A stretch of 64,000 bases of DNA from Verrucomicrobiaceae bacterium. GTDB lineage: Bacteria; Verrucomicrobiota; Verrucomicrobiia; Verrucomicrobiales; Verrucomicrobiaceae. Every line of letters begins with the position of its first letter. Within the stretch, counting starts at the first letter, position 1. Shown piece after piece: positions 18,179 through 26,770 of this stretch. The DNA lies in contig JABTUN010000003.1 of NCBI GenBank assembly GCA_015075365.1, positions 851,060 to 915,059 on the forward strand. The letters are read 5' to 3'. The translations under genes and the position numbers were made by a program. The notes beneath the pieces were generated by a model. The model saw only the letters and a list, made by a program, of their open reading frames with translations. It did not search any database and had not been told where the DNA came from.

Positions 18179-19360
18179 TCACGATGGGCTCAGGAGCTTT
18201 TTGTAGATCGCCGTGATTTGATGGAGCGCGGAATAACAAGCCTTCGTTTTGCCCATGATTTCTGGCTTACTCTTGGCAATCTCCATGTATGCGTTTTTAG
18301 CCGCATTGATCAATTCTCTGTCATCAAACTGAACAGGAACCGAGATTTTCCAACCTGTGTGAGTCTGAACGGCGAATTCGCTCAAGGAAGCTAATATTGG
18401 GAAAATGATCCCATCCGGGACTTCCACAATCTCGCGCCCTTCTCTCTCAATCGACCGCAATCCTGTACCTGCAAAGCCTTGATGGGATTTCCACTTTTCA
18501 TAAAGATCCCAAGCTTGGCCGCAAATATCCAAATAGAATTGGTAAACGGCTTTAAACTTCTCGTGATCTGGCGAGGACTCATCTTTGGCTGACTTCCAGA
18601 TGGCTTGAAAATCCTTCAAACACGCTGCTTTTGCGTGGTAGGAGTAGGTCTTGTTGAATTCTGTATTCTTCCACCAGAGGGTCGACGGAACTAACGCAGC
18701 AATCACTTGAAGTAACTTTTCAGTGTGGAGGTACACATTGTCCGACGCCGGACGCTGTGTCTCAGACTTCTGAAGTCTCGAGTTTGGACGCTTTTGCTGC
18801 AAATTTGCCTCGAGTTCGTCTAGTTGCCCCTTTCTGCCTGCTATCGACAAATTCTGAACATCGTTTTGAAAGTTTCGCGAGATCGAGATATCCGCGATCA
18901 AATCGTCATCAGAGCAAATAATCAGTTCAAACTTAATGTGCGCATCTGGCGGTGCAGCGACGGAGTTGATGAAATCACGAATGACACCCTGTGTCTGCGA
19001 ACCATTAATTATACTTGGAGCAACTAGCCGCAATGTGCGTGCCTTCTCGTCAACTTCACTGCTCCGTGCAACAATCACGATTCCGCCATTCAAGACCGCA
19101 AACGAGTCCGGGCGTTCTCGCAATGTCTCCTCGATTGCCCTGTGCACCTGTGTTGGCACACGCCTTTGCTTGCCTTCTGCCTCCACAAGATAGCCACGAA
19201 CATTCTCGTGGGTTGGTAAGCCTATGACGGCTGATATAGGAAACTGCCCAGCGTAAACCTGCCGATCGTTTTGTTGGTCTTCTGGGCTACTAATATTCCG
19301 AATGCTGTAAAACGGAACGACGACAGATGGCCCAATAGGGGCATTGCTATTTGTTTTCAT
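18179..19360 (-). CDS. AIPR-type abortive infection phage resistance protein
   Basis: A 393-residue protein from ATG 19360. The signature of the AIPR family is visible: FAVLNGGIVIVARS followed by LRLVAPSIINGSQTQGVI, then SISRNFQNDVQNLS, and the later helical region. Proteins of this family have been tied to abortive phage infection, alone or beside restriction systems. Here no methylase or nuclease gene accompanies it. The gene is clearly lower in GC than its neighbours and lies 60 bp from an IS3 element, which points to horizontal gain. Confidence 0.7.
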   Translation of the reverse strand: MKTNSNAPIGPSVVVPFYSIRNISSPEDQQNDRQVYAGQFPISAVIGLPTHENVRGYLVEAEGKQRRVPTQVHRAIEETLRERPDSFAVLNGGIVIVARSSEVDEKARTLRLVAPSIINGSQTQGVIRDFINSVAAPPDAHIKFELIICSDDDLIADISISRNFQNDVQNLSIAGRKGQLDELEANLQQKRPNSRLQKSETQRPASDNVYLHTEKLLQVIAALVPSTLWWKNTEFNKTYSYHAKAACLKDFQAIWKSAKDESSPDHEKFKAVYQFYLDICGQAWDLYEKWKSHQGFAGTGLRSIEREGREIVEVPDGIIFPILASLSEFAVQTHTGWKISVPVQFDDRELINAAKNAYMEIAKSKPEIMGKTKACYSALHQITAIYKKLLSPS

Positions 19361-19512
19361 TTGGTTCTGTTCTGCCTCTGGCTGGTTAATGCCTTGAATC
19401 GTCAGACTCAGGCAAACCAAAGTGCATTGAAGGAGTGAAAACCCTGCGTCGTCGTTTGTCAAGACGAACGAACTAAGTCCTAAAGCGCTGGGCTGTAATG
19501 TCGATCGCGCAG

Positions 19513-19627
19513 CTACCTCACCAGCCTCACCAGCAGATCCTTGCTCTCGACGCTTTCGCCGATTTTGACGCAGATCTCGCTGACGGTGCCGGCAGTCGGT
19601 GACGCGACGGCGGCGAACATTTTCACG
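19513..19627 (-). pseudogene. Duplicated 3' end of the pyruvate carboxylase gene
   Basis: This 115-bp stretch aligns without gaps to 20320-20434, the last 115 bp of the pyruvate carboxylase gene, with about six mismatches. On the minus strand it still encodes KMFAAVASPTAGTVSEICVK and ends LLVRLVR-stop. The Ala-Met-Lys-Met context of the biotin site is altered upstream of the match. The two copies flank the PIN toxin module as direct repeats. Confidence 0.85.
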
Positions 19628-19640
19628 CTATGAGTGGTCT

Positions 19641-19838
19641 TTAGGCATGGATCTTGGTGCGGCGCGGCGTTTTGGCGCGGCTGCGGATGGCGGGGATGCT
19701 GGACTGGCTGCGAAACCAAGCCATGCGCTCGGCCATGGTCATGCCTGCGGTCGTTTGAGCGACAGTCTGCTTCCACTCGCGGCTAGCGGCCACGGCGTCG
19801 AAGGCTGCGGCTTTAGTCTGACTGTTCTTGGTCGGCAT
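19641..19838 (-). CDS. Probable antitoxin of the PIN module
   Basis: A 65-residue basic protein from ATG 19838 whose start lies inside the 3' end of the PIN gene (26-bp overlap). It contains REWKQTVAQTTAGMTMAERM followed by AWFRSQ and a basic tail. This arrangement, toxin first and a small basic partner second, occurs in several PIN families. The DNA-binding fold is not recognised, so the assignment rests on position. Confidence 0.55.
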   Translation of the reverse strand: MPTKNSQTKAAAFDAVAASREWKQTVAQTTAGMTMAERMAWFRSQSSIPAIRSRAKTPRRTKIHA

Positions 19839-20292
19839 AAATGATCTCCTTGGGGCTGACAATACGGACGATGGGCCAGCCGCGCAAGATGTTCACGGCA
19901 TTGAATCCATCCTCCCGACGCACGTTGACGAGGTGTTTGAAGTTCCAACTGACGATGAGGCGGATGCCGTGAACCGTCGCCATGGCGACGTGCAGGGCAT
20001 CGTCGGCAAACTTGGACGGCACGACGGAAGCCTGCATATAAGCTTCGGCGAGTTCTTCGACCTCGCGGCTCGTGTCGAGAATATTGGAGGCATTGAATGT
20101 GTAGGCGAAGAGCTGCCGCACATTTGGCGGGGCGTTCTGGATTTCAGCTTCTGCTACAATGGAGGTGATCAGCGACCAATACCCGGCCTCTGCCTGCTGC
20201 CAGAGCAGCCGCGTGTCATCCATCCAGAGCGGATCGTGATAACCACCGACGACCGAGGTGTCGATGTAGAGCTTGCGCGCTGGATCGGGCAT
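19813..20292 (-). CDS. PIN-domain protein, likely toxin
   Basis: A 159-residue protein with PIN-type acidic positions: LYIDTSVVGG at the start, TSIVAEAEI near residue 45, FADDALHVAMATVHG near residue 95 and IVSWNFKHLVN near residue 113. It would be a Mg2+-dependent RNase. Its start is 28 bp after the pyruvate carboxylase stop, and it is bracketed by two copies of that gene's 3' end. Confidence 0.8.
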   Translation of the reverse strand: MPDPARKLYIDTSVVGGYHDPLWMDDTRLLWQQAEAGYWSLITSIVAEAEIQNAPPNVRQLFAYTFNASNILDTSREVEELAEAYMQASVVPSKFADDALHVAMATVHGIRLIVSWNFKHLVNVRREDGFNAVNILRGWPIVRIVSPKEIIYADQEQSD

Positions 20293-20319
20293 CGGTGGTG
20301 GTGATTGTGGGTTGATGGA

Positions 20320-23300
20320 CTACTTCACCAGCCTCACCAGCAGATCCTTGCTCTCGACACTTTCGCCGATTTTGACGCAGATCTCGCTGACGGTGCCGGA
20401 GGTGGGTGACGCGACGGCGGCGAACATTTTCATGGCCTCCAGCGTGAGCAGGGTTTCGCCTTCCTTCACTTTCTGACCGACGCTGACGGCGATGCTGGCG
20501 ACCATGCCGGGCATGGGGGCACCGACTTGGCTGCTGTCGGCGGGATCGGCCTTCGTTTTCGTGACGGCGTTTTTGGCGAGGGCTTTGTTGGTGACGGTGG
20601 TGTGGCGTGGGTAGCCGTTGAGCTCGAAGATGGCGGTCTGCTGACCGGCGGCGTCGGGCTCGGTCATGTTGAGGAGGCGGACGAAGAGCGTTTTGCCCTC
20701 CTCAAGGCTGATGTGGATCTCTTCCTTGTCGCGCAGGCCGTAGTAGTAGGCGGGCGTGGGCAGCACGGAGACATCGCCGTGGGCCTTGCGGAAGTCGGCG
20801 AACTTCAGGAAGACATCGGGATACATGAGGTAGCTCCAGACATCGTCCTCGGTGGGGTCCTTCTTCAATTTGCCCTTCAGCTCGGCGCGGACGTCGGCGA
20901 GATTGATCTTCGCGGCGTGGGTGCCGGGGCGGCCTTTGATGCGTTTGCCGTCCTTGCCGACGATGGCGTCGGCGAGCTTGTTCCACTTCTTGCGGCTGTC
21001 GGCAGCCTTGTTGGCCTCCATGCCGTAGAAAGGTTCACCGAGCCAGCCTTCGAACATGCTGGTGACGTCCTTGCTCCACTTCGTGCCGGTGAGGTTGAAG
21101 ATGTCCGCGGGCTTCACACCACGCGCGACGCACTCGATGGCGAGGTCGCCGACGACTTTGCTCGATGGCGTGACTTTGACGATGTCGCCGCAGAGCTGGT
21201 TCACCTCGGCGTAAGCGTGGGCGATCTCCGGCCAGCGCGGGCCGAGGCCCATGCCGATGGCTTGCTCCTTGAGATTCGTGTACTGGCCGCCAGGCATCTC
21301 GTGGAGATAGACCTCGGCGGTGCCGTAGGGCTCGGCGGTGTCGAACGGCTTGTAATAAGCACGCACGGCAGCCCAGTAATCGCTGAACTCCTGCAACGCT
21401 TCGGGATCGAAACCGGTGTCACGCGGCGTGTGCTGCATGGCAGCGACGAGCGAGTTCAAATTCGGCTGCGAGGTGCCGCCGGAGAGCGAGGAGATGGCCG
21501 CATCGACGACATCGACGCCGGCGAGCGAGGCTTCGAGGTAGCTCGATGCATTCAGACCGCTGGTGTCATGCGTGTGGAAGTGGATCGGCAGGCCGACTTC
21601 ATCCTTGAGCGCCTTCACGAGCTTCTTCGCGGCAAAGGGGCGGACGAGTCCGGCCATGTCTTTGATGCACAGCATGTGCGCACCCATCTTTTCGAGCTCC
21701 TTGGCGAGGCGGACGTAGTATTTGAGGTCATACTTGTCGCGCTTCGGATCGAGGATGTCGCCGGTGTAGCAGAGCGTGCCTTCGCAGATGGATGTGGTGT
21801 CCTCGCGCACCGCTTCCATGGCCGCTTTGAGATTCGGGAGGTAGTTCAGCGAGTCAAAGATGCGGAAGATGTCCATGCCGTTCTGCGCGGCATGTTTGAT
21901 GAAGCCTTTGACGACATTGTCCGGGTAGTTCGTGTAGCCGACGGCGTTCGAGCCGCGGAAGAGCATCTGCAAAAGGATGTTCGGCACCTTTGCGCGGATC
22001 TGGCGCAGACGCTCCCACGGGTCCTCACGCAGGAAGCGCATGCTCACGTCAAACGTGGCACCGCCCCACATCTCCAGCGAGAAGAGGTTCGGCGTGCGAC
22101 GTGCGACCGCATCCGCGACGGCGAGCATGTCAAAGGTGCGCATGCGCGTGGCGAGCAGCGACTGATGCGCATCGCGCATGGTCGTATCCGTGAGCAGCAG
22201 GCGCTTTTGTTTCGCGACCCAGTCTTTGCAGAACTTCTCCGGCCCCATCTCGCTGAGCAGGTCCTTCGTGCCCTTCGCGGGTGCGATGCGGTGATCGTAT
22301 TTCGGAATCGGCGGCGTCACGAACGCACCGCTCGGCTTGTGCCCTTTCGCGAAAGGATTGCCGTTCACGATGGTGTCAGCGAGGTAGTTTAAGAGCTTCG
22401 TGGCGCGGTCTTTGCGGGCGACGAACTTCAGCAGGTCAGGATTGTTATCAATGAAGCGCGTGGTGGCCTGTCCGGCGCGGAAATCGGGATGATGCACCAC
22501 GTTCATGAGGAACGGGATGTTCGTCTTCACGCCGCGGATGCGGAACTCACGCAGACCGCGGTCCATGCGGTCGAGCGCTTGCTCATACGTGCGGGCAAAG
22601 ACGGTCATCTTCACCAGCATCGAGTCATAATACGGCGTGATGACCGCATTCGTCGCGCCGAGAGCGCCATCGAGCCGGATGCCGAAGCCACCAGCGCTGC
22701 GGTAGGTCAAAATTTTGCCAAAGTCCGGCGTGAAGCCGTTTTCCGGATCTTCCGTCGTGATTCGGCACTGCACGGCAAAGCCGCTCTTCTCGATCTTTTC
22801 CTGCACAGGCAGCGCGAGCGGCTCGTCGTGCATCTTGTGCCCCTGCGCGATGAGGATCTGGCTGCGCACGATGTCGATGCCGGTGATCTCCTCCGTCACG
22901 GTGTGCTCCACCTGGATGCGCGGATTCATCTCAATGAAATACCACTCGCCCGTCTCGTGATCGACGAGGAACTCGACCGTGCCGGCGTGGGTGTACTTCA
23001 CTTCCTTCGCCAGTTTCACCGCCGCATCGCAAAGGCCGTCGATGATCTCCTGCTTCACGCCATAGCTCGGAGCCTGCTCGATCACCTTCTGATGGCGACG
23101 CTGCACGGAGCAGTCACGCTCATGCAAATGCAGCACCGTGCCGTGTTTGTCGGCCAAAATCTGCACTTCGATGTGCTTCGCCTTGCCAACGAATTTTTCG
23201 AGGAACACCGCACCATTGCCGAAAGCGCGTTCCGCCTCCGTTTGCGCCTCATCGAGCAGTTTTTCGAGGTCCTTCGCCTCACGCACGATGCGCATGCCGC

Positions 23301-23859
23301 GACCACCACCACCGAAGGCCGCCTTGATGATCAGCGGGAAGCCGATCTTCTTCGCCACGGCGATCGCTTCCTTGCGATCGCTCACCGGCTCGTCCGTGCC
23401 TTCGAGGATCGGCACCTTCAATTTGCGAGCGACATTGCGAGCGGCCGTCTTGTCGCCCATCATCGTCAAAATCTTCGGATCCGGCCCGATGAAGATGATG
23501 CCCGCCTTTTCGCAGGCCTTCGAGAAGTCCGGATTCTCGCTCAGGAAGCCATAACCCGGATGAATCGCATCCACGCCCTTCTCCTTCGCCAGCGTCACGA
23601 TGCCCTCGTAATCAAGATAAGCCCCGAGCGGCCCTTTGTCCTTGTTCAGCTCATACGCCTCGTCTGCCTTGAAGCGATGCGGGCAGAAGCGGTCCTCCTG
23701 CGCATAAATGCCCACCGTGCGGATGCCCAGCTCCGTCGCCGCCCGCATCACGCGAATGGCAATTTCAGAGCGGTTCGCGACCATCAATTTTCGGATCGGG
23801 CGGATGCCGGAGGATGGGCTGGAAATGCGAAAGGCGGTGTCGGCAGGAGTCTTGGGCAT
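20320..23859 (-). CDS. pyc: Pyruvate carboxylase
   Basis: From ATG 23859 the protein has 1179 residues, the usual length for a single-chain enzyme. The order is biotin carboxylase (KLMVANRSEIAIRVMRAA, then the ATP-grasp loop FGGGGRGMRIV and EMNPRIQVEHTVTEE), carboxyltransferase (LLTDTTMRDAHQSLLATRMR and HTHDTSG), and a C-terminal biotin carrier with LEAMKMFAAV where the second-to-last Lys is biotinylated. It makes oxaloacetate from pyruvate for the TCA cycle and gluconeogenesis. The gene is divergent from the ATP-grasp gene over 198 bp. Confidence 0.95.
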   Translation of the reverse strand: MPKTPADTAFRISSPSSGIRPIRKLMVANRSEIAIRVMRAATELGIRTVGIYAQEDRFCPHRFKADEAYELNKDKGPLGAYLDYEGIVTLAKEKGVDAIHPGYGFLSENPDFSKACEKAGIIFIGPDPKILTMMGDKTAARNVARKLKVPILEGTDEPVSDRKEAIAVAKKIGFPLIIKAAFGGGGRGMRIVREAKDLEKLLDEAQTEAERAFGNGAVFLEKFVGKAKHIEVQILADKHGTVLHLHERDCSVQRRHQKVIEQAPSYGVKQEIIDGLCDAAVKLAKEVKYTHAGTVEFLVDHETGEWYFIEMNPRIQVEHTVTEEITGIDIVRSQILIAQGHKMHDEPLALPVQEKIEKSGFAVQCRITTEDPENGFTPDFGKILTYRSAGGFGIRLDGALGATNAVITPYYDSMLVKMTVFARTYEQALDRMDRGLREFRIRGVKTNIPFLMNVVHHPDFRAGQATTRFIDNNPDLLKFVARKDRATKLLNYLADTIVNGNPFAKGHKPSGAFVTPPIPKYDHRIAPAKGTKDLLSEMGPEKFCKDWVAKQKRLLLTDTTMRDAHQSLLATRMRTFDMLAVADAVARRTPNLFSLEMWGGATFDVSMRFLREDPWERLRQIRAKVPNILLQMLFRGSNAVGYTNYPDNVVKGFIKHAAQNGMDIFRIFDSLNYLPNLKAAMEAVREDTTSICEGTLCYTGDILDPKRDKYDLKYYVRLAKELEKMGAHMLCIKDMAGLVRPFAAKKLVKALKDEVGLPIHFHTHDTSGLNASSYLEASLAGVDVVDAAISSLSGGTSQPNLNSLVAAMQHTPRDTGFDPEALQEFSDYWAAVRAYYKPFDTAEPYGTAEVYLHEMPGGQYTNLKEQAIGMGLGPRWPEIAHAYAEVNQLCGDIVKVTPSSKVVGDLAIECVARGVKPADIFNLTGTKWSKDVTSMFEGWLGEPFYGMEANKAADSRKKWNKLADAIVGKDGKRIKGRPGTHAAKINLADVRAELKGKLKKDPTEDDVWSYLMYPDVFLKFADFRKAHGDVSVLPTPAYYYGLRDKEEIHISLEEGKTLFVRLLNMTEPDAAGQQTAIFELNGYPRHTTVTNKALAKNAVTKTKADPADSSQVGAPMPGMVASIAVSVGQKVKEGETLLTLEAMKMFAAVASPTSGTVSEICVKIGESVESKDLLVRLVK

Positions 23860-24057
23860 GGTTGGGAGGGAAAAAGGCGGCGCATAGTCTCGCGGAAAGC
23901 CGGGGTGGCAAGGTGGAGAATAGGGCCAAAAAGAGGTTTCTGGAGCCAGTCTGCGGCCTTTTTCAGCCAGGTGCCTGGCAGGGCGAAAAGCAAAGGCCGC
24001 GCACTTTCCCTCAGATGCCTCGTGGCATTCTGGCACGCGCTCTGCTTTAAGAGAGGC

Positions 24058-25503
24058 ATGTCCTCGTTGTTCGATGACTACCAACCAGGTAGCTTTTTTG
24101 ATGAAATGTTCGATTCGCCCGCGCATGCCCGCGAGCATTATTCGGGCATCACCGGCAGTATCGGCACTCTTTCTCCAGCAGAATACGCCGCCCGACAGCG
24201 AACGGCTGACGCGGTGTTTTTGCGCCAGGGCGTGACGTTCACCGTTTACGGCGACACGCAGGGCACGGAGCGCATTTTCCCCTTCGATCTCATGCCGCGC
24301 ATCATCCCGCGGAAGGAATGGGAGCGTGTGGAGGCCGGCCTCATCCAGCGTATCACGGCGCTGAATCTCTTCCTGAACGATGTTTACCACAGCCAGCACA
24401 TCTTGAACGACAAGACGCTGCCGGCCGAACTGGTGCTGTCGGCGAGCCATTTCCGCCCCGAGTTCATGGGCGTCAAAGTGCCCCACGGCATCTACATCCA
24501 CATCTGCGGCACCGATTTGGTCCGCGATGACAAGGGCGAGTATTTTGTGCTCGAGGACAACGGCCGCTGCCCCTCAGGCGCCAGCTACATGCTGGAAAAT
24601 CGCAATGCGATGAAGCGGACCTTCCCCGGCCTGTTGCAAAGCCTGCCCGTGCGCCCCGTCGATGCCTACGGCTCCATGCTGCGCGAGACCTTGGCGCACC
24701 TCGCGCCTCCCGGCGTCATCGATCCGAACATCGTCGTGCTCACGCCGGGCGTGTACAACAGCGCTTACTTCGAGCACTGCTACCTCGCGAAGCAGATGGG
24801 CGTGCCCATCGTCGAAGGTCGCGATCTGTTGCTCAAAAACGGCCGCGTCTTCATGCGCACCACCGCCGGTCTCCAGCAGGTGCACGTGATCTACCGCCGC
24901 ATCGACGACGACTTCCTCGATCCGCTCGTGTTCCGCAAGGACTCGCTCCTCGGCGTGCCCGGCATCGTCAGCGCCTACCAGCAGGGCCATGTCGCCCTCG
25001 CGAATTCCATCGGCACCGGCGTGGCCGATGACAAGGCCGTGTATGCGCTCGTGCCGAAGATGATCAAATACTACCTCGATCAGGATCCCATCCTGCCGAA
25101 CGTGCCCACCTACCTCGGCATCGAGCCGAAAGAGTGCGATCACATCCTCGCGAACCTCGACAAGCTCGTCGTGAAGGCCGTGAACGAATCCGGCGGCTAC
25201 GGCATGCTCATGGGACCGCATTCCACGAAGGAAGAGCAGGCCGAATTCGCCAAACGCATCGCCGCCAACCCTCGCAACTACATCGCGCAGCCCGTGCTTC
25301 AGCTCAGCCGTCATCCCGTCTTCGTGGACGACCACTTCGAAGGCCGCCACATCGACCTCCGCCCCTACGTCCTCTACGGCGACCGCGTCCGCGTCGTCCC
25401 CGGCGGCCTCACCCGTGTCGCGCTGAAAAAAGGCTCGCTCGTCGTCAACTCGTCTCAGGGAGGCGGCTCCAAAGATACTTGGGTGCTTTGGGATGATGAA
25501 TAG
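24058..25503 (+). CDS. Circularly permuted ATP-grasp protein (type 2)
   Basis: A 481-residue protein from ATG 24058, preceded by a GAGAGG ribosome site. It matches the DUF404/DUF407 circularly permuted ATP-grasp family: FPFDLMPRIIPRKEWERVE, FLNDVYHSQHIL, VLEDNGRCPSG, and the late VKAVNESGGYGMLMGP and GRHIDLRPYVLY. These proteins are nearly always next to an alpha-E protein and are thought to ligate amino acids or modify a peptide. The substrate is not known. The alpha-E gene follows after 121 bp. Confidence 0.88.
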   Translation: MSSLFDDYQPGSFFDEMFDSPAHAREHYSGITGSIGTLSPAEYAARQRTADAVFLRQGVTFTVYGDTQGTERIFPFDLMPRIIPRKEWERVEAGLIQRITALNLFLNDVYHSQHILNDKTLPAELVLSASHFRPEFMGVKVPHGIYIHICGTDLVRDDKGEYFVLEDNGRCPSGASYMLENRNAMKRTFPGLLQSLPVRPVDAYGSMLRETLAHLAPPGVIDPNIVVLTPGVYNSAYFEHCYLAKQMGVPIVEGRDLLLKNGRVFMRTTAGLQQVHVIYRRIDDDFLDPLVFRKDSLLGVPGIVSAYQQGHVALANSIGTGVADDKAVYALVPKMIKYYLDQDPILPNVPTYLGIEPKECDHILANLDKLVVKAVNESGGYGMLMGPHSTKEEQAEFAKRIAANPRNYIAQPVLQLSRHPVFVDDHFEGRHIDLRPYVLYGDRVRVVPGGLTRVALKKGSLVVNSSQGGGSKDTWVLWDDE

Positions 25504-25624
25504 CGCTCCAGTAAGAAGTCAGAAGTGAGATGTCAGAAGTCCTCACACCACCTCTCACTTCTAACTTCTCACCTCTTACGGCTTCCTCCCTCTCCACTTC
25601 TAACTTTTCACTCTTCCTCTTCTC
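25504..25624. repeat. Heptanucleotide-period array between ATP-grasp and alpha-E genes
   Basis: The left half reads as GTAAGAA, GTCAGAA, GTGAGAT, GTCAGAA, and the right half as CTCACTT, CTAACTT, CTCACCT, CTTACGG, so the two halves are roughly inverted and could fold. It is part of the heptamer family described in the findings. Confidence 0.6.
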
Positions 25625-26686
25625 ATGCTCAGTCGCGTCGCAGACAGCATCTACTGGATGGCCCGCTACATGGAGCGGGCTGAAAACCTCGCCCGCCTGC
25701 TTCTATCCACGCAGGACCTCCTCCTCGATGCCGGGGCCGAGGCCGCGGACGAATCGCAGTTCTGGGGTCCCATCTTGATGACCACGGGCGACGAGGACGC
25801 CTACTACGCCGCGCATCCCGTCATCGATGGCGACACCGCCGCGCACTTCCTCGCGCTGAGCCAGAAAAACGGCAACTCCATCCTCAACTGCGTGCGCAGC
25901 GCTCGCGAAAACGCCCGCACCATCCGCGACCAGCTCAGCGACGAACTGTGGGAGTGCATCAACAGCCTCCGCCTCTTCCTGGAATCGCCCGAGGCCGCCG
26001 AGATGCACAAATCGCAGACCGCCGCGTTCTACGAAAAGGTGCTGCTCGCCTCGTATCAATTCCAAGGCATCGCCGCCAGCACCACCCCGCGGGATGAGAG
26101 CTGGCACTTCCTGCGCCTCGGCCTCTGTATCGAGCGAGCGGACAAAACCAGCCGCCTTATCGACACCTGCAGCGCCATTTCACTCGAAATGCCGCCCAGC
26201 CCGCTCGCCCGCCCGCTCCGCTGGGCCGCGCTGCTGCGCTCCTGCTCCGCGTGGCATGCCTTTCAGGCCTACAGCAGCAACAAGCTCGATCCCGTCAAAA
26301 TCATCGAATACCTTCTGCTCGATCCCACTTTCCCGCGCAGCGTCGCGTGGTGCGTCGAGCAGCTCAACCGCACCCTCGTCGCCCTCTGCGGCAACGGACG
26401 TCTCGACGAGATGAAGGCCCCCGTTCGCGTCTCCGGCCGCCTCTTGGCCCACATCACCTACCTCACGATGAAGGAGGTGCTCAAAGAAGGCCTGCACGAA
26501 TACATCGACCGCCTCCAGGAAATGCTCAACGACGTCGGCCAGACCATCTTTGAGACCTTTGTCCTCTATTCCGATGTGCTCACGCCCGAGCAGGAACTCT
26601 CCACCGCCGCCCCGGCGATCATCCCCGGTGCTTTCCACACGATTCTGTCGTCGGACATCCAGATGCAGCAGCAACAGCAGCAATGA
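25625..26686 (+). CDS. Alpha-E domain protein
   Basis: A 353-residue all-helical protein beginning MLSRVADSIYWMARYMERAE, the characteristic start of the alpha-E (DUF403) family. Other family segments are RENARTIRDQLSDELWE and FPRSVAWCVEQLN. It partners with the circularly permuted ATP-grasp enzyme encoded upstream; a transglutaminase-like gene that often completes such clusters is absent here. It ends in a glutamine run (about six Gln). Confidence 0.88.
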   Translation: MLSRVADSIYWMARYMERAENLARLLLSTQDLLLDAGAEAADESQFWGPILMTTGDEDAYYAAHPVIDGDTAAHFLALSQKNGNSILNCVRSARENARTIRDQLSDELWECINSLRLFLESPEAAEMHKSQTAAFYEKVLLASYQFQGIAASTTPRDESWHFLRLGLCIERADKTSRLIDTCSAISLEMPPSPLARPLRWAALLRSCSAWHAFQAYSSNKLDPVKIIEYLLLDPTFPRSVAWCVEQLNRTLVALCGNGRLDEMKAPVRVSGRLLAHITYLTMKEVLKEGLHEYIDRLQEMLNDVGQTIFETFVLYSDVLTPEQELSTAAPAIIPGAFHTILSSDIQMQQQQQQ

Positions 26687-26770
26687 TGAAGGACGATTGA
26701 CCAAAACTCGGTCAACTTTGACTGACTTTTTGCCGCCGCAGCCCAATTACGCCCTCCCACCAATGACTTC

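Noticed and set aside
22489..24057. Upstream in-frame extension of the ATP-grasp gene over 1.5 kb
   Set aside because: It lies entirely antisense to pyruvate carboxylase; the protein family begins at the ATG at 24058, which has a ribosome site.
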